From: Beijerinckiaceae bacterium
GTDB taxonomy: Bacteria; Pseudomonadota; Alphaproteobacteria; Rhizobiales; Beijerinckiaceae
Assembly: GCA_025458025.1 (NCBI GenBank)
Contig: JALOTF010000004.1
Location: 1 to 62,397, forward strand
Length of the DNA stretch: 62,397 nt
Reading direction: 5' to 3'
Positions 55,117 to 62,397 of this stretch are shown piece by piece (position 1 is the first letter of the stretch; each line of letters begins with the position of its first letter). A model generated the notes under the pieces. That model ran no database searches. It was given only the letters and a program-made list of their open reading frames with translations, and was not told where the DNA came from. The position numbers were made by a program, and so were the translations under genes.

Positions 55117-56226
55117 TTAAGCGACGCTTTTCAACACACCGCGACGGATCTGGTCTTCCTCGATGCTCTCGAAGAGCGCACGGAAATTGCCCTCGCCGAA
55201 GCCGTCATCGCCCTTGCGCTGAATAAACTCGAAGAAGATCGGTCCGATCACGGTCTTCGAGAAGATTTGCAGCAGGATCTTGGTCTCGCCGCCGCCGACC
55301 ACGCCTTCGCCGTCGATCAGGATGCCGTGCTTCTTCATATGCGCGATCGGCTCCTCATGGCCGGGCACACGGGCATGGCTCTTCTCGTAATAGGTTTCCG
55401 GCGGTCCGGGCATGAAGCGCACGCCGTTCTCGGCGAGGCGATCCGTGGCCGAGTAGATATCGTTGGTCGCAACTGCGATGTGCTGGATGCCCTCGCCCTT
55501 GTATTTCTTCAGGTATTCCTCGATCTGGCTGTGCTCGTCCGCGCTCTCGTTGATGGGGATGCGGATGCGCCCGCAGGGGCTGGTCAGCGCACGCGAGAAC
55601 AGGCCGGTGAGTTTCCCCTCGATATCGAAGAAGCGGATCTGCCGGAAATTGAAGAGCTTGATGTAGAAATTCGACCACTTGTCCATGTTCCCGCGGAACA
55701 CATTGTGGGTGAGGTGATCGAGGTAGAAGAAGCCAACGCCCGCAGGCTTCGGGTCTTCTGCACCGAGCCAAATGAACTCGTCGTTCGTGTAAACCGAGCC
55801 CTTCGCGCCGTATTTTTCCACGAAATAAAGCAGCGAGCCGCCGATGCCCTTGATGGCCGGCACATCCAGCACCTTGCCGGGGCCGGTATAGGGCTCGGCG
55901 CCATTCTTCACGGCATGGTCGAAGGCGTGCTGCGCATCAACCACGCGCCAGGCCATCGAGGGGGCGCAGGGGCCGTGCTCGGCCACGAATTTCGCCGCGA
56001 AGCTCTCGGGATCAGCATTCAGGATGTAGTTGATATCGCCCTGCCGATAGACCGTGATCGACTTCTTCTTGTGCCGCGCGACCGGCTTGTAGCCCATCTG
56101 CTGGAAGAGGATCGCCAGCTTTTCAGGCTGCGGATGGGCGAACTCGACGAATTCGAAGCCATCCGTACCGGCCGGGTTCTCGGCGGTGATGGTGGCGGGC
56201 GGGGCGTCATGCGGAAAGGGACCCAT
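55117..56226 (-). CDS. hppD: 4-hydroxyphenylpyruvate dioxygenase
   Basis: A 369-residue Fe(II) dioxygenase that turns 4-hydroxyphenylpyruvate into homogentisate in tyrosine breakdown. The metal ligands are the His in FYLDHLTHNVFRG, the His in GEGIQHIAVATNDIY and the Glu in IFFEFIQRKGDDGFGEGNF. The GFGEGNF segment is the C-terminal lid. I chose ATG 56226 (MGPFPHDAPP), with GAGGAAA upstream. hmgA and fahA are not in the window. Divergent from an Lrp-type regulator. Confidence 0.97.
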   Translation of the reverse strand: MGPFPHDAPPATITAENPAGTDGFEFVEFAHPQPEKLAILFQQMGYKPVARHKKKSITVYRQGDINYILNADPESFAAKFVAEHGPCAPSMAWRVVDAQHAFDHAVKNGAEPYTGPGKVLDVPAIKGIGGSLLYFVEKYGAKGSVYTNDEFIWLGAEDPKPAGVGFFYLDHLTHNVFRGNMDKWSNFYIKLFNFRQIRFFDIEGKLTGLFSRALTSPCGRIRIPINESADEHSQIEEYLKKYKGEGIQHIAVATNDIYSATDRLAENGVRFMPGPPETYYEKSHARVPGHEEPIAHMKKHGILIDGEGVVGGGETKILLQIFSKTVIGPIFFEFIQRKGDDGFGEGNFRALFESIEEDQIRRGVLKSVA

Positions 56227-56290
56227 GGGAGTTTCCTCGCTGGCTGGGAGCACATTGGCTCCGGGCTCATCTCATGGGAGCAGAATGCCC

Positions 56291-56337
56291 GGATTTGCAC
56301 GCAAGGTGCGTGCATTCTCGCGCGGGATTTGCACGCA
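56291..56337. promoter_or_regulatory. Operator-like repeats between hppD and the Lrp-type regulator
   Basis: ggatttgcacgca occurs at 56291-56303 and 56325-56337, starts 34 bp apart (about three turns). The first copy also forms an inverted repeat tgcacgc-aaggt-gcgtgca (56296-56314 region). These lie 65-111 bp upstream of the hppD start and just before the regulator, and fit an Lrp/AsnC operator with several sites. Confidence 0.55.
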
Positions 56338-56385
56338 TCGCCGCATGATCTTGCGCCCAACCCTGCCTTCATGCACAAATCATGC

Positions 56386-56859
56386 ATGGATCAGTTTGAT
56401 ATCAAGCTCCTTGATGCACTCCAGCGCGATGGACGCCTCACCAACAACGAGTTGGCGGAGAAGGTGGGCCTCTCGCCCTCGCAGTGCTCGCGCCGCCGCA
56501 GCCAGCTCGAGACGGAGGGCGCCATTCGCGGCTATCACGCAGCCCTCGAGCCCGGTGCGCTCGGTTTCGGCGTCATCGCTTTCGTGCAGGTGACGCTCGC
56601 GACCCATTCGCCGGACAATGCCCGGCGCTTCCAGCAGCTGGTGGAGCGCGTGGAGGAGGTGCAGGAGGCCTTCGCGGTGACGGGGGAAGCGGATTACCTC
56701 GTGAAGATGGTCGCGCCCGATCTTCCCTCGCTCGCGACCCTGCTGAACGACATCTTCCTGCCGCACGAGAGCGTGGCGCATGTGCGATCATCCATCGCGT
56801 TGACCACCCTCAAAGACAGCCGCCTTTTGCCGGTGACGCGCGAGACCCCGCGCCGCTGA
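56386..56859 (+). CDS. Lrp/AsnC family transcriptional regulator
   Basis: A 157-residue regulator. The N-terminal HTH is QFDIKLLDALQRDGRLTNNE and LAEKVGLSPSQCSRRRSQLE, and the C-terminal RAM domain has GEADYLVKMVAPDLPSLATL, the ligand-binding Gly region. It faces hppD, so it probably senses tyrosine, phenylalanine or a keto acid and controls hppD. ATG 56386 (MDQFDIK) is chosen; ATG 56371 would add MHKSC. No clear ribosome site precedes either. Confidence 0.9.
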   Translation: MDQFDIKLLDALQRDGRLTNNELAEKVGLSPSQCSRRRSQLETEGAIRGYHAALEPGALGFGVIAFVQVTLATHSPDNARRFQQLVERVEEVQEAFAVTGEADYLVKMVAPDLPSLATLLNDIFLPHESVAHVRSSIALTTLKDSRLLPVTRETPRR

Positions 56860-56952
56860 GGCAAAGGCTGGTATTCGGCCATAATCCGGCTAGATAAAGC
56901 TCATCGGCCGCGTCGCGCGGCTCGTCCTATGCCCCAGGGGAACAACCTGCAC

Positions 56953-59052
56953 ATGCCCGCTCTTGCCTCCTGCCGCGCGCTTGCCCTCATCATCGCCGCG
57001 ATCTCGGTTGCTGCGCTGGGCCTGAACTTCTCCGGGGCGTTGCCGGGCGTGCCCTTCTATATTTCCGCGGGCGGCCTCGCGCTGGCGGCGGCCATCATCG
57101 CCACGCCGGGGGTGGGGGCCTTCCTCACTTTCTTCATCGTGTTCTACGGCGTGGCCTATATCGGGTTGATGGCCGTGCTGATGCTCGGCGGATTGCTGAA
57201 ATTCGGCTGGGTGGCGCAAATTCCGCCGCTGACGGCGCTGACCTCCGCCGCCTTCGGCCTGCTGGCGATTCTGCTGCACCGGATTCCGGTGACGAAGCGC
57301 GTGCTTTCGGTCGCGAATGCCTATTTCGAGACCGGCGACAAGGGCACCATCACCCTCTGGCCCTTCGGCGCGATCACCGCGCGCGAGCGCTGGATCGCCT
57401 ATATGCTGCTCGGCATCATCATCATCATCAATCTCGCGCAGGTCGGCATCACGGTGCGGCTAAACCAGTGGAACCGCGAGTTCTATGATGCCATCCAGAA
57501 CAAGAACGAAGCCGAGTTCTGGCGCCAACTCGCGGTGATCTGGATTCCCATCGTCACGGTGCTGATCCTTTCGAACATCATCGAGCTGGTGCTCGTTTCG
57601 GTGTTCAAGATCCGCTGGCGCGAATGGCTCACGCAGCGCCTCACCGCGCGCTGGCTGGATGACGGCACGCATTACCGCCTGCAATTCTCCGGCGGCATCG
57701 ACAACCCGGACCAGCGCATCCAGGAGGATGTGAACAAATACGTCCAGACCACCTATTCGCTGACCATCCAGATGATCCAGCAGATTTCCTCGCTGGTGTC
57801 CTTCTCGGTCATTCTCTGGGGTCTCTCGGCCAACCTGCCCCTGCCGGGCACGGAAACGACCATTCCCGGCATGCTGTTCTGGATCGCGCTGGTCTATGCG
57901 GCCATCGGCACGATCATCACGCATTTCATCGGCCGCCGGCTCATTCCGCTGAATTTCGAGCAGGAAAAATACGAGGCGAATTTCCGCTACATGCTCGCAC
58001 GCCTGCGCGAATACAACGAGCCGATCGCGCTTCTGGGCGGTGAGAAGACCGAGAAATCCGGCCTCGCGGCGCGTTTCCGGCAGGTGGCGAAGAACTTCAT
58101 GGAGATCGTTCAGGTCCAGAAATGGCTGAATGCCTTCACGAGCTTCTACGGCATGGCGAACAGTGTGATTCCCATCGTCATCCTCGCGCCGTTCTACTTT
58201 GCTGGGAAGGTGACACTCGGCGTGATGATGCAGACGGCCTCTGCCTTCGCGCGGGTCGATGCGGCCCTCTCCTTCTTCATCGACCGCTATTCGACGCTCG
58301 CGGATTTCAAGGCCGTCGTGGATCGCCTCAACGGCTTTGAGGATTCCATCGAAAAGGCCCATGCAGCGCAGAACGCCTCGAAGATTGCGAGCGCGCCGAA
58401 TGGCAGCAATGTGCTCGCGATTCCTACACTGAAACTCGCGCTTCCCTCGGGCCAGCCGATGCTCGCCGTGAACGATCTCACGATACGCGCAGGCGAGCGC
58501 ACCCTGCTCACCGGCCCCTCGGGCTCGGGCAAATCCACGCTTTTCCGGGCCATTGCTGGCATCTGGCCCTTCGGCGATGGTCGCATCGACCTGCCATCCG
58601 AGGGCGCGATCATGCTGCTGCCGCAGCGGCCCTACATTCCCATCGGCCCATTGCGGCAGGCGGTGAGCTATCCCGCCGACGAAGGCAGCTTCAGCGACGA
58701 GGCCATCCGCGATGCCCTCACGCGCGTGCATCTCACGCATCTCCTCGGGCGGCTGGATGAGGCCACGAACTGGTCTCAAGTGCTTTCCGGGGGCGAGCAG
58801 CAGCGCCTTGCGGTGGCGCGCGCCATTCTCGCGCGGCCGGGCTGGCTTTTCCTCGACGAGGCGACCTCGGCGCTGGATGAGGGCCTGGAGGCGGCGATCT
58901 ATGGTGCCCTGCGCGAAGCGCTGCCGCAGACCACCTTGGTCTCGATCGGTCACCGCTCCAGCCTCATCGGCATCCATGACCGGCGGATAGAATTGAAGAA
59001 GGGTGAGGACGGTCTTTACAGCCCGCGCGAAACCAGCGGCGCGATGGCCTAA
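56953..59052 (+). CDS. ABC transporter, SbmA/BacA-type membrane domain fused to ATPase
   Basis: A 699-residue half-transporter (ABCD/YddA type). Residues ~1-90 have three hydrophobic helices, ~130-460 form the SbmA/BacA-like membrane domain (RLNQWNREFYDAIQNKNEAE, RWLDDGTHYRLQFSGGIDNP, DQRIQEDVNKYVQTTYS, FEQEKYEANFRYMLARLREY), and ~500-700 the ATPase (LTGPSGSGKSTLFRAIAG Walker A, LSGGEQQRLAVARAIL signature, WLFLDEATSALDE Walker B). It may move peptides, antibiotics or very-long-chain fatty acyl groups. ATG 56953 follows AGGGGA; ATG 56929 is an alternative. Confidence 0.88.
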   Translation: MPALASCRALALIIAAISVAALGLNFSGALPGVPFYISAGGLALAAAIIATPGVGAFLTFFIVFYGVAYIGLMAVLMLGGLLKFGWVAQIPPLTALTSAAFGLLAILLHRIPVTKRVLSVANAYFETGDKGTITLWPFGAITARERWIAYMLLGIIIIINLAQVGITVRLNQWNREFYDAIQNKNEAEFWRQLAVIWIPIVTVLILSNIIELVLVSVFKIRWREWLTQRLTARWLDDGTHYRLQFSGGIDNPDQRIQEDVNKYVQTTYSLTIQMIQQISSLVSFSVILWGLSANLPLPGTETTIPGMLFWIALVYAAIGTIITHFIGRRLIPLNFEQEKYEANFRYMLARLREYNEPIALLGGEKTEKSGLAARFRQVAKNFMEIVQVQKWLNAFTSFYGMANSVIPIVILAPFYFAGKVTLGVMMQTASAFARVDAALSFFIDRYSTLADFKAVVDRLNGFEDSIEKAHAAQNASKIASAPNGSNVLAIPTLKLALPSGQPMLAVNDLTIRAGERTLLTGPSGSGKSTLFRAIAGIWPFGDGRIDLPSEGAIMLLPQRPYIPIGPLRQAVSYPADEGSFSDEAIRDALTRVHLTHLLGRLDEATNWSQVLSGGEQQRLAVARAILARPGWLFLDEATSALDEGLEAAIYGALREALPQTTLVSIGHRSSLIGIHDRRIELKKGEDGLYSPRETSGAMA

Positions 59053-59159
59053 AAATTATTGGGGCAAGAGTGATCCACCTTTAGGGCGGCACGTAAAGAA
59101 AAGTGCGGTGATGAGCCGCAGGGTCTTGCGAAACATTCCCCCGATTCGCCAACCCATTT

Positions 59160-59196
59160 GAGGCCGCCAATCCCCCTGGCGGCCTCTTCCTTTTTC
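59160..59196 (+). terminator. Rho-independent terminator after the ABC transporter gene
   Basis: A perfect 10-bp stem gaggccgcca / tggcggcctc with a 7-nt loop (59160-59186) is followed by ttcctttttc. It serves the plus-strand gene; no T run follows on the minus strand. Confidence 0.85.
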
Positions 59197-59223
59197 AGGG
59201 CCTGTCTTGAAAAAATGGGCCGA

Positions 59224-60216
59224 TCAGGCCGCGTCGTTCGCCGCTTCCGGCGGAAGTGCTGCGGAAAGCCGATCAAAAAGCGGGTTTTCCGGGCTGAACG
59301 CATATTCCGGCGAGGCCACGAGCACGCGCCGCGCACCCGCCGCGACCAGCTTATCCGCGAGGTGCGGCACATTGCCCTTGGGCACGAGCAGGCTCACGAT
59401 TCCCGCCCCGCCATCGAGCAGAATCTCCCCGCCGGCTTCCGTAATGTCGCGGCTCAGCGCCTCCGGCACGCCCCCTTCGAGGAAAGCGCGAAGCTCGCGC
59501 CGCGTCGAAGCTTCCTTCTCCGCATGGATGCGCGCGAGCACCTGCCGCGCGGCCTCGCGATGCCCGGCATCCCAGTTCGCGACGCGGCTCGCGACGAGCC
59601 ACGCCTCGGATTTAAGCATGATGCCGTCATCCAGCACCTTCAGCGCATTGGCGTTCAGCGTGGAGCCCGTAGTGGTGATATCCACGATACAATCCGCCGT
59701 ACCCGCCGCCGGCGCGCCTTCCGTGGCGCCGAGGCTTTCGACGATCCGGTAATCCGCGATGCCATGCCGTTTAAAGAAACGCCGCGTGAGATTGATGTAT
59801 TTCGTCGCGACACGCAGGCGCCGGCCCTTGTCGTGCCGGAAGGCTGCCGCGACATCCTCGATATCCGCCATGGCGTGCACGTCGATCCAGGCCTGTGGCA
59901 CGGCGACGACGACATTCGCAAAGCCGAAGCCCAGCGGAACCAGCATTTCCACCTTCGCCTTGGGATCGGGCAGGGCCTCCTCGATGAGATCCGCGCCCGT
60001 AAGGCCGAAATGCACCGAGCCGCGCGCAATTTCCGCAACGATCTCGCTCGCCGAGAGGAAGGCGATCTCCACGCCCTCCAGGCCGGAAATCGCGCCACGA
60101 TAATCGCGTGCGCCGCGCGCCTGGCTCACGTTGAGTCCGGCTTTCGCGAAGAAGGCGAAGGCGTTTTCCTGAAGCCGCCCCTTGGAAGGCAGGCCGATGA
60201 TAAGCGGATTGCTCAT
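59224..60216 (-). CDS. hisG: ATP phosphoribosyltransferase catalytic subunit
   Basis: First step of histidine synthesis: joins ATP and PRPP. The 330-residue protein has IIGLPSKGRLQENAFAFFAK, SEIVAEIARGSVHFGLTGAD, the PRPP loop DCIVDITTTGSTLNANALKV, and a C-terminal part of ~100 residues. It is accompanied by HisZ, so it should be the heteromeric form that needs HisZ for activity and feedback control, with a longer C-terminus than the shortest forms. The ATG overlaps the hisZ stop by 4 bp. Confidence 0.95.
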   Translation of the reverse strand: MSNPLIIGLPSKGRLQENAFAFFAKAGLNVSQARGARDYRGAISGLEGVEIAFLSASEIVAEIARGSVHFGLTGADLIEEALPDPKAKVEMLVPLGFGFANVVVAVPQAWIDVHAMADIEDVAAAFRHDKGRRLRVATKYINLTRRFFKRHGIADYRIVESLGATEGAPAAGTADCIVDITTTGSTLNANALKVLDDGIMLKSEAWLVASRVANWDAGHREAARQVLARIHAEKEASTRRELRAFLEGGVPEALSRDITEAGGEILLDGGAGIVSLLVPKGNVPHLADKLVAAGARRVLVASPEYAFSPENPLFDRLSAALPPEAANDAA

Positions 60217-61388
60217 GCTGCGTCTCCCGCAAGGCGTTCGAGCCAGATCGCCGCACCGATGGCCGGCACCGCATGCCCGAGGCGCTCGAAGAGCCGGTCA
60301 TAACGACCACCCGCCGCCACAGGGCGATCCGCACCCGCGCGCCGGAGTTCAAACACGAAACCGGAATAGTAATCGAGATTGCGCGCGAAACCGGCCGAGG
60401 CCTGGACCTTGCCGAGGGTAAAGCCCCGCGCCTCCAGAAAGCCCGTGCGTGTCTCGAAACGGTCGAGCACGGCCGCGAGATCGAGACCCGCCTCGTCCGC
60501 CAGCGCCCGCACTTCGCGCGAGACATGATCGGGCTCGCCGGAAATCGCGAGGAAGCGCTTGAGAACGGCCTTCTGCTCCTCGCCGAGTGCCTGCGCATCC
60601 TCGCGCGCGCGATCCAGGAAGCGGCTCGCGATATCCTCCGCCGAGCGCCCGCCCACGGCGGAAATGCCCGCGAGCGAGAGCAGATCCTTCACGAAGGCCT
60701 TGGCCTCGCGCGGATCGGCATCCTTCAGGGCGTCGAGCACGCCGGAATAGCGCGTGAGGCCCCTCGCCTCGGGCTTCGCACCGGCGAGCGGCGCCTCCAG
60801 CTGGGCATCAATCCGGCCTTCGCCCAGAGCGAGGCTCAGGCGACGCGCCAGAACGGGCGAGAGGTTGAGCGTTTCGATGAGGCGCGCGAACAGCGCGAGA
60901 TCACCCACGCGAAGGGTGAGGCCATCCGCGCCGATTTCCTCCGTTACAGCACCATGCACCTCCGCGAGGAGATCGGCATCGGCCGCCTCGCGATCACTGC
61001 GCCCGAGAGACTCGGCGCTGAACTGCCAGAATTCGGCATTCTCGCCGGGGCGCTGGCGGAAAACGGGGCCAAGGAAGGCGAGATCGGCCCTGCGGCCGAC
61101 GATACCCGATTTCAGATAGGCAAGCGCGGCGGGAATGGTGAATTCGGGGCGGAGGCACAATTCCTCGCCCTCGTCATCGGAGGTGACGAACAGGCGGCGG
61201 CGAATATCCTCGCCGGAGAGTTCCAGAAACGGCTCGGCGGGCTGGAGAACCGGCACATCGGAAGCCGCATAGCCCACGCGGGCAAAGCGCGCGAGCAGCC
61301 GCGCGCCCAGCGCATTCGCGCCGTTTTCAGCCAGAGCGCCGCGCGCGAGGCGCGTTGCGCCAGAGTTTCGCCGCTGGTCCATCACCAT
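60213..61388 (-). CDS. hisZ: ATP phosphoribosyltransferase regulatory subunit
   Basis: A 391-residue HisRS paralog without tRNA charging activity. Class II synthetase folds are visible (ELCLRPEFTIPAALAYLKSG, ADLAFLGPVFRQRPGENAEF, NLDYYSGFVFELR, VAAGGRYDRLFERLG). It binds HisG and makes it sensitive to histidine. ATG 61388 (MVMDQRRN) or 61382 are possible starts. Upstream, hisS is separated by about 200 bp holding an inverted-repeat element. Confidence 0.94.
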   Translation of the reverse strand: MVMDQRRNSGATRLARGALAENGANALGARLLARFARVGYAASDVPVLQPAEPFLELSGEDIRRRLFVTSDDEGEELCLRPEFTIPAALAYLKSGIVGRRADLAFLGPVFRQRPGENAEFWQFSAESLGRSDREAADADLLAEVHGAVTEEIGADGLTLRVGDLALFARLIETLNLSPVLARRLSLALGEGRIDAQLEAPLAGAKPEARGLTRYSGVLDALKDADPREAKAFVKDLLSLAGISAVGGRSAEDIASRFLDRAREDAQALGEEQKAVLKRFLAISGEPDHVSREVRALADEAGLDLAAVLDRFETRTGFLEARGFTLGKVQASAGFARNLDYYSGFVFELRRAGADRPVAAGGRYDRLFERLGHAVPAIGAAIWLERLAGDAA

Positions 61389-61481
61389 CCCCAAAGCTCG
61401 GTTTTCGCCCCGCTTCTACCAGCGCGCGCGCGACAAGGCGACGACAAGTTCGAAACGGGATGAATCGTTTTGGTGTGTTCC

Positions 61482-61579
61482 TGTCATTCCGGACGCGGCG
61501 AAAGCCGCGAGCGGGATTCCACAATGTCGCGCAGAAGGCATGGATTCCCGCCCGGTCCTGCGGACCGTCGGGAATGACA
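61482..61579. repeat. 98-bp intergenic inverted-repeat element
   Basis: Ends tgtcattcc ... ggaatgaca are perfect complements, and inside there are further paired arms (gggattcc / ggattccc; cggacgcg and cggaccgtcg regions). It fills half of the space between hisS and hisZ. Elements of this look (gtcattcc to ggaatgac) are common mobile-derived palindromes in alphaproteobacterial genomes. Confidence 0.7.
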
Positions 61580-61587
61580 CCTGTGGC

Positions 61588-62397
61588 TCAGCGATGCCGC
61601 GCGAGAACCTCGCGCACTTTCGCCACCACATCCGAAACCGGCACGGCGAACTGCGCCTCGGCCTGCTTGGCGAGGTATTCGTTGCGATCGGCAATGCCGG
61701 TCAGTGTCGCGCCGAGGATGAGGTCCTTCACCTGAACCTCCCCCTTCTCGCGCTCGTTCGAGCCCTGGATCAGCGCCACGCGGGCGTTGCGGCGATCGGC
61801 ATATTTCAGCTGCGCCTTCATGCCGGCAGAACCGAGATAGATTTCCGAAGGAATGCCCGCGGCGCGAAGGCTCGCGACAATCTGCTGGTAGCTGGCCATG
61901 GCTTCGGGGGTCTTGTCCATCGCGAGCACGATGACCGGGCCTTCGACTTCGCCGGTCTTCTCGCCACGCATTTCCGCAAGCTTGTCGAGTGCCGCGCGCA
62001 GGCGCGAGACGCCGATGGAGAAGCCCGTGGCCGGCACGGTTTCATCGAGGAAGCGTGAGACCAAGCCATCATAGCGCCCGCCACCGCCCACCGAGCCAAA
62101 GCGGATGGGCCGGCCATCTTCTCCGGGAATGGAAAACGTAAGTTCAGCCTCGAAAACCGGCCCGGTGTAGTATTCAAGCCCGCGGACGACTGAGGGGTCA
62201 ATCAGGATTCTGTCCGAGTGGTATCCTGCTTTGTCGAACAGATTTCCCATGTCGCGCAATTCAGCAATGCCGCTCAAGAAAGTCTCATTGACTGCAAATG
62301 GCAAGGCCTCCGCATGCTTCATGGCATAGGTGCCGTCCTCAAACAGTTGGTGGCTAGCCTTAAGGTCCATCAAACCAAAAATTGCGGTGATTTGGCG
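61588..62397 (-). CDS. hisS: Histidine--tRNA ligase, N-terminal part beyond the window edge
   Basis: The C-terminal 269 residues of HisRS. SVVRGLEYYTGPVFEAELTF is the histidine-binding signature, SVGGGGRYDGLVSRFLDETV is motif 3 region, ATGFSIGVSRLRAALDKL follows, and the C-terminal anticodon-binding domain has ASLRAAGIPSEIYLGSAGMK and YADRRNARVALIQGSNEREK. It charges tRNA-His. The frame is open to the right end of the window, so the gene continues. Confidence 0.96.
   Translation of the reverse strand, partial: RQITAIFGLMDLKASHQLFEDGTYAMKHAEALPFAVNETFLSGIAELRDMGNLFDKAGYHSDRILIDPSVVRGLEYYTGPVFEAELTFSIPGEDGRPIRFGSVGGGGRYDGLVSRFLDETVPATGFSIGVSRLRAALDKLAEMRGEKTGEVEGPVIVLAMDKTPEAMASYQQIVASLRAAGIPSEIYLGSAGMKAQLKYADRRNARVALIQGSNEREKGEVQVKDLILGATLTGIADRNEYLAKQAEAQFAVPVSDVVAKVREVLARHR

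Overview
The window looks like a chromosomal segment of a GC-rich alphaproteobacterium, most likely in the order Hyphomicrobiales (Rhizobiales). The evidence is a 5-aminolevulinate synthase hemA (C4 pathway), a hisD / UPF0262 / low-molecular-weight phosphatase unit, HisZ next to HisG, a PdhS/PleC-type polar histidine kinase, two phasins, a Fur-type Mur regulator lacking the CxxC zinc pair beside sitABCD, and a tRNA-His with A73 and no encoded G-1. Nothing resembles a plasmid, phage, transposon or CRISPR array. Genus cannot be assigned from what is seen.

Layout. 1-13 kb is housekeeping: argG (cut by the left edge), a MoeB/ThiF-like E1 protein, pheT, an aminotransferase, a small RecD-like helicase, an exported ankyrin protein, a GhrA-like reductase, anmK, then phosphatase, UPF0262 and hisD on the minus strand. 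13-21 kb has murA, hemA, a phasin, the PdhS-like kinase and a periplasmic L,D-transpeptidase. 21-24 kb is the lutABC lactate-oxidation operon, divergent from a phosphopantetheinyl transferase (PPTase) and a TerC-family membrane protein. 26-28 kb has tRNA-His, a second phasin with a long Pro/Ala/Lys tail, and tRNA-Thr.

27.6-31.7 kb is the most unusual part: a tight four-gene minus-strand operon encoding a GNAT-like protein, an acyl carrier protein (ACP), an AMP-forming ligase and a fold-type III PLP decarboxylase. The ligase and decarboxylase resemble types usually found with exosortase loci, but no exosortase is present. The ACP/ligase/decarboxylase logic matches BtrI/BtrJ/BtrK of butirosin synthesis, so a carrier-protein-bound amine intermediate is a reasonable hypothesis. 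The PPTase about 3 kb away could activate the ACP; its start codon is followed by an uninterrupted run of 11 C.

32-42.6 kb is transport and catabolism: a CPA2 antiporter, a TRAP binding protein (dctP, no dctQM in view) divergent from a DctS/DctR-like two-component pair, pcaCHG for protocatechuate 3,4-cleavage, and urate oxidation with ureide breakdown (puuD, allantoate amidohydrolase, DUF3830). 42.6-49.4 kb handles metals: Mur, sitABCD for Mn/Fe uptake, then a copper chaperone and copper ATPase. 49.4-52.3 kb encodes a MoeA fused to a periplasmic-binding-protein-like domain together with a degenerate MoeA-like partner. 52.4-55 kb has an RraA-family protein, a DapA-family aldolase and purU. 55-59 kb has hppD with a divergent Lrp-type regulator and an SbmA/BacA-type ABC transporter. 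The right end is hisG, hisZ and hisS (cut by the right edge).

Three dispersed repeat elements are visible: two copies of one 40-nt core (42.65 kb and 55.04 kb) and a 98-bp inverted-repeat element between hisS and hisZ.
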